Part shown: positions 34,101 to 44,934 of the stretch, piece after piece
Layout of the letters: every line of letters begins with the position of its first letter
Position numbering within the stretch: the stretch's first letter is position 1
Assembly (NCBI GenBank): GCA_013368445.1
Contig: JAACJO010000001.1
Span: 248,001-312,000 of the forward strand
DNA length: 64,000 nt
Source of the DNA: Leucocoprinus leucothites
Lineage: Eukaryota; Basidiomycota; Agaricomycetes; Agaricales; Agaricaceae
Direction: 5' to 3'
Made by a program: the position numbers and the translations under genes
Notes under the pieces: generated by a model
The model's database searches: none
What the model was told of the DNA's origin: nothing
What the model saw: only the letters and a program-made list of their open reading frames with translations

Positions 34101-34925
34101 AGCTTTGCTGAACACATCGGCGAATTCATGATATTCATCGGGCACTTTAGAAAGGTCAATTGACTCATCGGAAACCCGAGCCAGATTGGCGGAAGTGGAA
34201 GGCAAGCTGAGATTGAGGCGGAAGTTTACTGAACCAGGAAGGTGCAAAGCATGAATGTATGCAGCAGCATTGATGATAGAAATGCGAGGAGCTGTTGCAA
34301 TACCAGGAGTAGACATAGAAGTCCCAGAGGATGGTGAATTCAGAGGAGGAGTGTCAGCCGTCAGGCTAGGAGCAGGTGATGAAGTAGGGACCGCTGTGGA
34401 AGCAGATGTGATATGGGCAGAAGGGGCAAGATTATCCTGCAAATGCAATCGGAAAGATATACTGCTCGAAACCCAGTCAATCAACAGATTGTAGCAGGTG
34501 AGCCAGTTGTGTCCAAGTACCACAGAGCAGGAAGAATCAAGCCGAGTGACGTAGAAGTCAATAGTCATAGATTCACCAGTAGAGAATGTAACAGGCAGAT
34601 TCACAAATTCAGTAATGTAACTATTTGACGATCCGTCAAATAGGCAAAGCTCGATAGGAGGCAAGGGCAAAGTCAGAAGAGAGTGAGTGTGGATGAAATC
34701 AGAATCTATGAAGCAATGAGTCGAACCGGAATCGACGAGAGCACAAAATGGTATCTGTTGAATATTATTGGATGAGCAAATAAGAGAAGAAGTGAGGGAA
34801 GCGATAAGGGAATTCGGATCGGAAAGAGCGGATGCATTGAGGCAGAGGAGACTCTCTAGTGCACAGATGAGCTCAATGCGACCCCCAGTCTGTGCAGAGT
34901 CCTGAGGGTCACCCTCTATTTTTCC
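31159..34925 (-). pseudogene. E1 pol (protease, RT, RNase H, integrase, chromodomain), decayed
   Basis: The minus-strand frame aligns throughout with the intact pol of E2. Protease (ALVDSGSTHCFI), RT, RNase H (IIETDASDYALA), integrase (TSDCGSEF, then GYHPEGDGQTE) and a C-terminal chromodomain (YKVIWLGYEDTD) are all readable. In-frame TGA codons lie at 31324, 31942, 32467, 33220, 33304, 33751 and 33879 (leftmost base of each codon). At most of them E2 has Arg. The RT active site reads YLNDILIY instead of YLDD, so it would be dead even without the stops. The frame joins gag by a -1 shift at about 34919. Confidence 0.9.
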
Positions 34926-36508
34926 GGACTCTTTTCAGAGTCCTTGGATGGAGCCACTTTGACCTTGCAGATCTTGGCCCGATTTTGTTTCTTGTGGCAA
35001 TTTTCGACCTTGTGGCCTTTGCCACCACAGAATAGACAGAGATCTTTGTCAAGGCATCGTTTTCACTCCTCAGGTGTCAGTTTGCCATTTTGGCCGAGTT
35101 TGCTAGAGAGGTCAAATTTCGGCGTAGGGCATTGGGTACTGGATGTGGATGGAGCGGGGGTGTTGGATTTGGTAGTCGGGGCCTGTGACTGATTACGATT
35201 GTTGCTGTTGTTGCTGTTACTGTTGTTGCCTCAATTGTTGTTGTTGTTGTTGTTGTTGCCAGATTGAGACTGGCTGCATGATGGATTCGGGTTGGAAGGA
35301 TTGGAGGTCGAGGGCTTGTTGGGCTGCTTCCAACTCAGAGAATCAGCAACATCCTTCTCTGCAGTGTGGGCATGAACACGTTCACGGTCATGCTCCCAGT
35401 AGCATCCATCATAAACAATGGCCAAACGGTGCATTTCTTCGAAGGTAGTAGGTTTGCCCTGCTCGTGGGTACTGAGAGGGTCTTGGATGCAGTTCGGAAG
35501 TCCCTTGTAGTAACGGTGACAGAGGGCCTCATCGTTCCAACTGAGTTGAGAGGCATGTTTAAGGAACTCTACATTGTAGGTAGCAATCTTGTCACCTGTT
35601 TTCATGTGAAGGGTATTGAGCATCTTGGCTGCTTCTCCCTTCGGATTGGCAATGCCAAAATGTGTACAGAGCTCATGGACAAATGCACTCCAATCATCAA
35701 ACCAGTCATGGAAGACACCCTGTTCTTCCTGAGTGAGGCCGATCTCAAACCAGTCAAGCACGACACCGGTGAGGTAGGTTATAGCGAAGTCAACTTTCTG
35801 ATTGTTGTGCTGGAACTGAGTGGGATTGGCTCAGAAATATAGATGGCATTGGATTAGGAAAGTGTTGAGTTTTTCGGGGTCAGAGCCGCTCAAAGTGTCT
35901 GGGAGGCGAGCCTTATTGGTGTGAGTCTGGTTGGCTTGTGCAGCCACTTGGTGATCAAGATTGTTAGTGAGCCTACCCAAGGCATTGGCTAGATGATCAT
36001 TGTTGGGATTCTGTCAGGGAGCTTGGGGATGAGGTGCCCGTTGAGGAGGAAGAGGCTCATTGTCAGAGGATTGGGAAGGGTCTTCAGGATCATTATCGTC
36101 AGGATCACCAGGACCACTGGGAGAGCCATTATAGATGGGTTTGTTGTCTTCATCATCGCCATTTTGGCCCATAGATTGATTATTGGCGTAGTCTGGACTA
36201 TCAGAGTCACCCAGTTCCAAGGGATCGGATGGATCTCTGTCAGATGGCAGACTACCAGGTGGGGCAGGAGTTCTGGGAGAGTGGATATTACAAAAGTGAT
36301 GAGGAGGTGGTGGAGGAGAACTAGCAGATTGAGGGGTTTCTGGGAGATTAGGATTAAGATGACGTGAATGACGGGTGTGGATACTGATATGAGAATTATT
36401 GTCAGTCAGATGAGAAGAGCTTGGGACAGGTGGAGGAGTGTGAGAGTGTTTCCACTCTGGTTGCGCAATGGTGGAGGTCTTGCCCTTGATAGTGCAGGTG
36501 TTGACCAT
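34916..36508 (-). pseudogene. E1 gag, decayed
   Basis: The ATG at 36508 follows the 5' LTR. The Pro/Ser-rich N-terminus is followed by an acidic part, a capsid-like region (WFEIGLTQEEQG, RYYKGLPNCIQD) and a CX2CX4HX4C zinc knuckle (CLFCGGKGHKVENC). TGA codons at 36014, 35831, 35231 and 35063 interrupt the frame. The terminal stop TAG (34916-34918) directly follows an A run, as in E2. Confidence 0.85.
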
Positions 36509-36555
36509 GGTGACAAAAGTGCGAATGCAACAGTAGAATCTGAGTCTGATAATAC

Positions 36556-37114
36556 TGTTAAGTGTGCAAATGCTACGGGTGAGAAGCCAATGTCTAGGAC
36601 TGGATGGACAGAGGTGGTACAGAGGTAAGGCAGGAGCCAGTCTTCAAATGCAGGAGTGGGCCATGGCCTCAACTTATGTGTTGTGCTGACTACTGACGCT
36701 TGACCCAAATTTCAGACAAGATAAAAGAGCAGAGGACGAACAGAGAGCAGAGGAAAGTAGTATATTGCTAAGTTGATTATCAGACTGCCCCATCCAAGTA
36801 CAAAGTCATGCTACTTATATACGATGCGGAATATAGGATCGGATAAGGAAAACAAGCAAAGTAGTAAACGGAGAAATACTCAAAGTGGAGTCCGCAAATT
36901 TTACAAGGCTAGAAGATAGAAAATTTACTATTAAATGGTTGTCAGAAAATTTTGACAAGGTGGTATGAATTAATAAAATGGAAGGTGTCAGAATAAGTCT
37001 GAAGGTGAAAGACCAATAAAAACCGAAGTAACCGATATGTGAGAATGGATAGGATTTCATGAAAATATTACCAAGTTCAAACTGTCAGCCGTTCTTGAGG
37101 CCCAGCTTGTGACA
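36556..37114 (-). repeat. E1 LTR, right (5' LTR in element orientation)
   Basis: 559 bp, starting TGTTAAGTGTGC and ending GCTTGTGACA on the plus strand. See the left LTR for differences. Confidence 0.92.
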
Positions 37115-37161
37115 TATGTCCAAAATGCAAAAACATTGGGACAGTTTTTTGAGCCACTGTA

Positions 37162-38052
37162 CATACAGTCAGAGTTTCGTGTTTCAGTGTGCTACATGAG
37201 TGGTGTGGCTCAACAGCTGTAATTTTTATCTATAAATACCACAAATTTTTCTTTGTCTGAACTTTCCAGGATATATTATGACCTAATCTGGAACTCAGGC
37301 TGTGACAGGTGTGTAAATATTTGAGAGAAATGAGAGAGCAAAGAGAAGAAGAATGAGTTGGTAAAGCATAAGGTATTACAATGTAACTATCAGGCTTATA
37401 TACCTGAGGAATGAGTCATAGAGGTCTAAGAATAGAAGTAGGTAAGTGAGTGAAGAGTCATAATGACTAAGGGTAACTAAAAAAGTAATAATAGCTGAGT
37501 AATGCTATGTAAGGCTGTGTATACCAAGGCTATACATAACAGGGTAGCTTATGCTGAAGAAATAATGAAGAGATGACAAAGTGAGTTCATCATAAATTGA
37601 ATGTGAGTGTGACAGCACCTGTCTGTTGCTGACTAATGACCCAGATATAAAATAGAGTAGTTAGATTTTTGAGTGGAAAATAAGATGGAAAAAAAAGGGG
37701 GATATAAACATGATGATGCAAAACATTGTTGAGGAGTGAGATTGAGTGTAAGAGCACACTTTTGAGCTGCAAGTATGGTTTTGAGCTCTCAAGTTCAGAC
37801 AAGAGTAAGATAGAAAGTAGGGGTGGATTTCACTAAGCAAATATTTGTAGATATATGGTAGGATTTATACTAACCACCTGTTAGTACCTATGAATATTAG
37901 AGACAATAGAGAAAAGTAGAAACAAGTGTGTACAATGACAACTTTCCAATATCTTAAGGTTATAAGGATATATCTGTTATGTATATTAATTATATCTAGC
38001 ATTTGTTTCCTTTACAATATGAAGTTGATATTAGCTTTACTTAAGTAATATT
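37162..38052. other. AT-rich spacer between nested elements
   Basis: About 890 bp, strongly AT-rich with very few CpGs. No gene. It may contain an old solo LTR (a TGTGACAGGTG start near 37302), but I cannot find its end or a duplication. Confidence 0.35.
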
Positions 38053-38301
38053 TGTCAAGATTTACAAATTACCAGTGCTTACTAAGCATGCAAAAGTTAT
38101 GGAGAGATCAGTCATTGGCTTCAGTGTATGCACTGCACCCTTCCAATATCATGTTGACCGATTTGGTCTACAAGAAAGATGACAGGCAGTGCAAATTGGA
38201 ATTCAACACTGAAGGAATAATTGGACAGAGAGTAAGAGTGGAATCTTTGTTGATATTCAGAATGGGTAATACATGAGCTAGTAGTGACATATTTAAGATA
38301 A
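38053..38301 (+). repeat. old fragment of an E2-type LTR
   Basis: 249 bp aligned with the first part of the E2 LTR (TGTCAAGATTTACAAAT against TGTCAGGATTTGCGAAA). Nearly every CG of the E2 LTR is CA or TG here. It stops where the E3 LTR begins. Confidence 0.8.
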
Positions 38302-38968
38302 TGTTATAGTGACACCAGCCCAGTCCTAAGCTGGTGTGATAAGTATCGAGTAGATCTTATCAAAGAGGACTCCTTCTCGGTAAGTGACAAAGTTGTTTAC
38401 TAAGTCAGAGTTATAATATGGTGATTATAATAGTAAGACTTTTAGTAATTGAGATCTTAATGACTTAAGTTTCAATTTGACTTTGTATAGATAAAGGCTC
38501 ATATTGAGTCTCCACCTAACCAAGTAGAAACAATGTTTCTCCTTAGTAGATGTCAACAACTTATATACAATACAAGACTGTATCTATTATTAACTAGGGC
38601 TAAGGGCTTCTAATGAAAGAAGAGAAGCATACAGCTTCCTTAACACTAATTAAACTATATAAGATGTGATCTGTCAAAGAAGCTTTAGAAGTTCTTCTAA
38701 AGAAGTTCTTCCTTGATCATCTGATCAATCACAAGGTAAGTTCAAATATAGTGCAGCTATATTGAACAATCACATGTCATCAAAATATAAACAAAACCAA
38801 ACAAGTCATAATGAGTCATAACAAGACAAAGTAAATGAGTCAAAACAAACTAAAGAAAATAATAACAAAATAGAAGGAAAACATAATTGCAATATTACTT
38901 AAGTAAAGCTAATATTGACTTTGTATTGTAGATGGAACAAATGCTAGATATAATCAATATACATAACA
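38302..38968 (-). repeat. E3 LTR, left (3' LTR in element orientation)
   Basis: 667 bp; aligns with 46262-46336 joined to 54933-55529. Confidence 0.85.
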
Positions 38969-39018
38969 TTATCTCTTTCCTAGCTAAGATGTCCACATCT
39001 TAGTAACTATCTAAGTCA

Positions 39019-40368
39019 CTAAGGTAAATTACCTTCACCATCTATGTTAAAGTTGGCTTCATCATTGTAATGAGATTTGTAATTGCCATCTTCATATGGG
39101 GGTGTAAGGGGGTGGTCTCCTTCATAGATGTGAGAAGTTTCGACCATGATGGGGACATCCACTCAGACTGCGTCCTCGATAGTTTGGATAGGAGGAATGG
39201 ACTGAGGTCTGGAGACAACCATACTGTCTTCCTCATGGTGTGGGTTTATGGCCTTGTTGCAGCATAAAAGGAGGGTTGTAGATGGGGCTGAGAGTGGTGG
39301 TATTAATAGCCGTGGATGTTGGATTATGTTGTTCAGATCGAAGTCTGTCGACATTAGTGATGGGGGCGCTATAATTGCCGGTTGGTACACCAGACTGGCA
39401 GGCTGTACTCTGGCAGACTTGGAGATGGACTGCAGAGCAAGAGCCTTGGCAGCATTGACTCCCTTGGTAATGGAAAGTGCTGTCAGGGTGACTGGGGGTA
39501 GATCCTGTCAAGCAATTCCTTTATAAGGATTTTGGGAATAATACTTGGTGAAATGGCCAGGGGCGAAAGTGTTGCACCAGATGCAATGATATCCCGGGCA
39601 AAGCATCTTGATATGACCCATTCTGTGACATATATTGTAGGTTTGACTAGTATGTCCAGACTGAGTCGTGTCTTGATTGGTATTTCGAGGAGGCTCGTTA
39701 GTAGGCATTGGAGGGGGTGTACTCAGTAATATGGCATTGTGTGTAGCCACATCATGACGTTGCTGAGGTTTGACACTAGGTGGGGTAGTTTCTCCCTTGT
39801 CATCAGCTGAGGCATGCTCAGAATTCTGTGCACATTGCTCTAGAGCTTGTTGACACTTGAGTGTAGTGAAGTAATCTCTGTCCGGGTCGGTGCATTGGAT
39901 GCATTGGACAATGTTCTGAGTATAGGGATCCCTAGGGATATGGCATGCCAGGTTACTAAGATAGAAGTCCATTTCTTCCTGGAGATGCTTGTATTCACTT
40001 CTTGCAGAAGTGAGAGCATCAAGACAATTCCCAATGTTGTAGATATATGAAGTGAGTCTAGGATTGCTGCCGTAGGCAGACAGAAAGTCAACAGCTGTCT
40101 GTTCTCAAAGAAATGTGCATCGTAGGGTGGCATTCTCTTTATAGGGTGAAGCATTTTCACTGCTAGTGTCTCCGCCTGTACTATCTCTGGTAGGGGATTT
40201 GGTACCTTGTTCTTGCAATGGGGCAAGACCAGGACTTTCCTTGACCTTGTTCATATCATTGATGGTGTTGGTCAGTATAGTAAGAGGGGTAAGAGGTGAG
40301 GGCAATTCGCAAATAATAGTTCCAAAGACTGGTACTACTGGTTGTTCACTGACTTCTAGAGTAGTCAT
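39019..40368 (-). pseudogene. E3 third ORF (sense strand) with zinc-knuckle-like cysteines
   Basis: One frame from ATG 40368 to TAG 39019, 449 codons, broken by TGA at 40105, 39508 and 39163. It starts 15 nt after the pol stop and reads in the same direction. The N-terminus is Ser/Thr/Pro-rich, then a helical part with Cys (QCIQCTDPD), then ICHRMGHIKMLCPGYHCIWC followed by APGHF, which looks like two adjoining CCHC-type knuckles with one Cys of each replaced. The C-terminus is Pro/Ile-rich. I do not recognise a named family. The cysteine block suggests nucleic-acid binding. E1 and E2 have no ORF here on this strand. Confidence 0.65.
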
Positions 40369-40383
40369 TGAAGCTGGGGAATG

Positions 40384-42560
40384 TTAGGAGAGATTGTGCT
40401 GGGTTTTATACTCTTGAATTATTTCTTTTGAATTTTCAAGATTTTTCTCTGGTTCCCATGAGTCTTTGGTAGGCCCGTATCCTTTCCATTGAATTAGGTA
40501 TTCTATTTTTGTTCCTGAGCATAGTCTGCAAGTTCTATGATTTAGAACTGCTTCAACTTCATATTGTTCTTCTCCTGAGACAAGAACAGGTGGTGGTTTA
40601 GGGTTATGTTTCCCATAAATGTTGTTCTCAATTACTGGCATGAGAAGTGAAGCATGGAACTTGTTGTGAATTTTCCACTTTGGTGGTAGTCTGAGTTCGT
40701 AGTTGACTGGAGAGGTCTTTCTAATAATAGTAAATGGACCTTCTCTTCTTTGGTTGAGCTTCTTAGAAGCATAGGGCAAAGGGAGATTTTGGTTATCTAA
40801 CCAAACTCAGTCTCCTACTTTGAATAGTGTCCATGGTTGGTTCTTTCATTGAGCCATCATGAGACATGTTCGTTTATGTGCCTCTAGAGCTGCTTCTCGA
40901 ACTTGTTCTAAGAATAAGGATTTCTCATTGATAGAAGGTGTGTCTGTCTCTTTATTTGAGATGAAGGCTTGTGGGTTATATCCCAGTATTAATTTGTATG
41001 GTGAGTGTTTTCTTCCAGAATGGGATTTCATGTTACGTATGTACAAATTCAATCATTAGAAGTGCTCATTTCCATATGGTTGGATTTTGTGATGTGTAAA
41101 CTGCTAAGTAAAACTTGATTTCTTGGTTGTACCTTTTGGTAGTATCATCTGTCTGTGGATGATGTACTGTAGATAGGGCTGGTGTAATATTGAGTTTTTT
41201 GTATAATTTTTGCATTGATTTAGCAGCAAATCATGGATCTTGATCTGAAATTATTTTGTTGGGTGTTCTGTATTTCGAAAATACTTTGTCAATAAGAATT
41301 TCAGCAATGCCATCAGCATTTACTGTCTTCTTTGTCAGAGTTAGGATTATCCCATTCATAAGTCCATGGTCCACTATGGACAATATACAATCATATCCAT
41401 CATCAGATGGTAGATCTGTGATAAGATCCATAGATATTTGGGAAAAGGGCCTTGTGGAAGAAGGGCCTTTAATTGGTTGCATCAGTGGTTTAACCAGATG
41501 ATAGTTGATTTTGTACTGTTGACAAATAAAGCATCCTTTCATGTAGTTCTGAATGTATGTGTTCATTCCAGGCCAGTAAACTAATTTAGATAGTTTACAG
41601 AATGTTTCGGCTGTTCCTGGGTGTCCTGATGTCTTGTGATCATGTACACATTGTAGAAATCTTCTTTTTAGTTTGGCATCTTCAGGTATCACATGTCTTC
41701 CCTGATATTTATAAATGACATCATCTTCAGTAAATCTTTCAGATGGGGCAATCTTCTCTTGTTTATTTTTAATCTCTTCTTTAATTTCCTCAGAAAGGAA
41801 GTTAATGAACTTTTCTGATGGTATCACAACAAGATCTTCATTATCCTTTCCTTCTGGGACTAAGTCTGGTCTTCTACTCAATGCATCAGCAAGAGTATTT
41901 TTGTTTCCAGCCAAGTGCTTTATGGAGTAATGGAAGCATGTCATATATAGTATCCATCTGGCTTGTCTTCAATTTAATTGTTGTGGTTCTTGCCATCTGG
42001 TGAGATTCTCATGATCAGACCATATGATGATGGGGTGTGCTGATCCTTCAAGGTAGTGTTGCCATTCCTTTAGTGCTCTAATATTAGCAAGGAGTTCTCG
42101 GTCAGACACATGATAGTTTTGTTCCACAGGGTTAAGGGTTTGTGAATAATAAGCCACAGGGTGTTTATCTCCATTTGAATCTCTTTGGAGTAATACTGCA
42201 CCAGTAGCAAATGCGGAAGCATTGCATTCTATTTCAAATGGCTTTGATTTGTCAACTATTTGAAGTATAGGTTGTTTAAGGAATTGTTCCTTGAGCTTCT
42301 CAAAGCTTTTCTGTGCTTCTGGGTTCCATTCAAATTTCGTTGTTTTACAAAGTAATGCATTAAGTGGTTGTGCAATAGCTGAGAAGTTGTGAATGAATTT
42401 GTGATAGAAGTTGCAGAAACCAATAAACTGTCTGATATTTTGGACAGACTTGGGTACAGGCCAATCCTGTATTCCCTTAAGTTTAACTGGATTTTTGGTC
42501 TTTCTTGATCTGTTTGAAGATCCTGGATTAGAATTTCCAATGTAGTATCTCCTTTGCTCT
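40384..42560 (-). pseudogene. E3 pol remnant (RT thumb, RNase H, integrase, chromodomain)
   Basis: Reads on the minus strand with several stops and shifts. Recognisable blocks: IQDWPVPKSVQNIRQFIGF (after the RT palm), RNase H with VAYYSQTLNPVEQNY and ELLANIRALKEWQHYLEG, the integrase zinc finger (HDHKTSGHPG, then CFICQQYK), integrase core MDLITDLPSDDGYDCI, and a C-terminal chromodomain (IEYLIQWKGYGPTKDSWEP) ending at TAA 40384. Gag sequence runs directly into the RT thumb at about 42500. Protease and the YxDD palm are missing, so an internal deletion happened and the copy cannot move by itself. Confidence 0.8.
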
Positions 42561-43341
42561 TGGACAACTTTGTATGCTTGTCTTGCAGCAGCTTTCCACT
42601 TGTTGAGGGTTTGGGGGTCAGATTGAATTGCTTTGAATCTGACATTGTTGTCAAGTCCTTCAGTGAAGTAGAATCAGAGAGAAGTGCTGTCAACAAGTCC
42701 TGCATGTGAGGCAAGGATGGAAAAATTGGTGATATATTCTTCAATGTATTTGTTTCATTGTCTGTAATAGCAGAGCTCTCTTTCAGCCTCAAAGCTCTGT
42801 TGTGTTGGAGCAAATGACTGTTTGAGCACATTCTTGAACTGGTCAAAGGTGTATGCAACATATCCTGCTTAGGTAGCTGCAGTTGCTTGACTAAGTCTGT
42901 AATCCTATTACCATAACTTGGCAGCTCTATTAAGTAATCCAAGGGTGTAGTTGATTCTCTGGGTGTCACTTGTAACACCATATGAGTCAAAGTAGAGTTT
43001 GACTTTGGCCATCCATGGTCTGTAGTAGCTGGGGTTGCCATCAAACCTGTTGGGCTTTGGATATTTGAGCTGGAATCCTGCTTGAGGTTGTGCCATGTTT
43101 GGGTTTGGTTGGGGGTTTGGATTAGGATTTGGTGGTTCTCCTCCTCCTTCTGGTCCTCCTGGTCTTCCTAGGCCTCCAGGTGGATTACTTCCAGGACTTG
43201 GTGGTCCTCCTTGTGGATTTGGTGGTGGCAGTATGGAGCTTCTTTGATTTGAAGAACCTCCTGTGTTGGTGACAGTTGCCTTGGCTTTCCCTTTTGTTTG
43301 GGTGTTAGGGGATATGGTGATGGTGGTCCTGGCTGTAGCTA

Positions 43342-44934
43342 CAGTGGCTCAAAAAACTGTCCCAATGTTTTCGCATTTTGGACATATTTGCTAATACCAG
43401 GGCAGATATATGGCCTAGCATCCTGAAAATATTCACACAGGTACCTTGACATATTGGGCGCATATATTCCCATGATCACATGACCTTGTCCATCAATGAA
43501 TTAATAATGAATTATCGAAAATATCTACTCATTGGGACAGTTTTTTGACCCCCTGTCAGCCTCCCAGTATCTACCTTGTAACATGCCAGGGGAGCATCAG
43601 GGCAGGCGTGGGAGTAATAAACAAGATCATGTGACCTTGGTTGACATGTTGAGATGGCTACAACTGTCTTTCTTCCTGCCACTACATCATAAAAGCTATC
43701 TCCTCTACCCAATACTCCCAAGTCACTTCTCTTCTCAAAGATGGCTATTCCTTGCGCCAGATTGAACATAAAACTGGTCTAGGAAAGTCTACTGTTGGGA
43801 GGATCAAGAAAGAAGTTGATGGGGACAAGGAAAACAACAAGGGAGGACGTCCTTCCAAGCTTTCTCCTCGTGATAAAAAAGCAATAATTCACCAAATAAC
43901 CTCTGGAAAGCTAGACAATGCTGTCCAGGCTACAACTTTCATTAACTCTACTCTGTCTGACCCTGTCACACCCCAAACTGTCAGAAATACCCTTCAGGAT
44001 AATGGATTTCGCTCTGTAACCAAGATCAAATGACCTCTACTCAAAAAGCGACATCGTGAGGAACGCCTTGAATTTGCACATGAACATAGGAATTGGACAG
44101 TGGAGGACTGGAAGAGGGTGTTGTGGACAGATGAAACAAAGATCAACAGGATTGGGTCAGATGGAAAGGTGTATACCTGGAAGGAGAGGGGGGAACCACT
44201 GTCAGATAGGACCACTCTCCCTACTGTCAAACATGGAGGAGGTGGTAACATGATGGTGTGGGGGTGTATGGGGTGGAATGGGGTAGGAAAGCTGATAGAG
44301 GTTCAAGGGAATATGAATGCAGTGCAATACTGCGAGATTTTGGACAATGGGGTGGTGGAAAGCTTTGAAAAGTTGGAGATGGAGGAGGAGGAGAGGATAT
44401 TCCAGCAGGATAATGACCCAAAACACACCTCAAAACTGGGACAACAATGGTTTGTGGACAACAACATTCAAGTTCTACCATGGCCTGCACAATCCCCTGA
44501 CCTAAATCCCATTGAACACCTCTGGACCTACCTGAAGGACCAGCTGAAGGCATATGAAAGACCACCCAAGGGAGTATTTGAATTGTGGGAGAGGCTAGTA
44601 GAGGAGTGGAATAAGATTCCAGCAGAAAGGTGCCAAAGGCTGATAGAAAGCATGCCCAGAAGGATTGAGGCAGTTATCAGGGCAAGAGGAGGTCATACAA
44701 AGTATTGAGTAGGTAGATAACAGAGGGTCAAAAAACTGTCCCAATGAGTAGATATTTTCGATAATTCATTATTAATTCATTGATGGACAAGGTCATGTGA
44801 TCATGGGAATATATGCGCCCAATATGTCAAGGTACCTGTGTGAATATTTTCAGGATGCTAGGCCATATATCTGCCCTGGTATTAGCAAATATGTCCAAAA
44901 TGCGAAAACATTGGGACAGTTTTTTGAGCCACTG
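43342..44934 (+). mobile_element. Tc1/mariner element copy B
   Basis: 1593 bp, CAGTGGCTC...GAGCCACTG, flanked by TA on both sides (43340-43341, 44935-44936), inserted in E3 gag. Terminal inverted repeats of about 210 bp (43342-43551, 44725-44934). Each repeat is itself bounded by inverted copies of a site containing AAAAAACTGTCCCAAT. Confidence 0.92.
43752..44708 (+). pseudogene. Tc1/mariner transposase, copy B, one premature TGA
   Basis: One frame from the helix-turn-helix (IEHKTGLGKSTVGRI, GGRPSKLS) to GGHTKY, broken only by TGA at 44031, located between VTKIK and PLLKKRH. The catalytic triad is intact: VLWTDETK, IFQQDNDPKHTS and PDLNPIEHLW, with 34 residues between the second Asp and Glu (DD34E). 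Related transposases have a basic residue where the stop falls. The start is upstream of 43752 in the same frame, but no good ATG was found. An intron spanning the stop cannot be excluded but no matching splice pair was obvious. Confidence 0.85.

Larger units (their letters stand above)
28911..37114 (-). mobile_element. gypsy/chromovirus LTR retrotransposon E1 (decayed)
   Basis: Two 559-bp LTRs (28911-29469 and 36556-37114) with TG...CA ends and a TATGT target duplication (28906-28910, 37115-37119). Gag and pol read on the minus strand and are broken by at least eleven TGA codons. A separate spliced ORF on the plus strand lies between the end of pol and the left LTR. The element sits in the right terminal repeat of Tc1-A. 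Confidence 0.92.
27358..37159 (+). mobile_element. Tc1/mariner element copy A, split by gypsy E1
   Basis: The left end CAGTGGCTCAAAAAACTG begins at 27358 after TA (27356-27357). The matching right end, ending GAGCCACTG at 37159 and followed by TA, lies 8.2 kb further right, because E1 (28911-37114) sits in the right terminal repeat with a TATGT duplication. Without E1 the element is about 1.6 kb, like Tc1-B. The terminal repeats are about 210 bp. Confidence 0.88.

Noticed and set aside
28911..37114. E1 and E3 as one composite element
   Set aside because: Each has its own LTR pair of different sequence and length and its own flanking duplication.
42256..43044. 262-codon minus-strand frame in E3
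   Set aside because: Its amino-acid sequence shows no motif, whereas a different frame over the same bases gives gag and RT-thumb blocks; it is a shadow.
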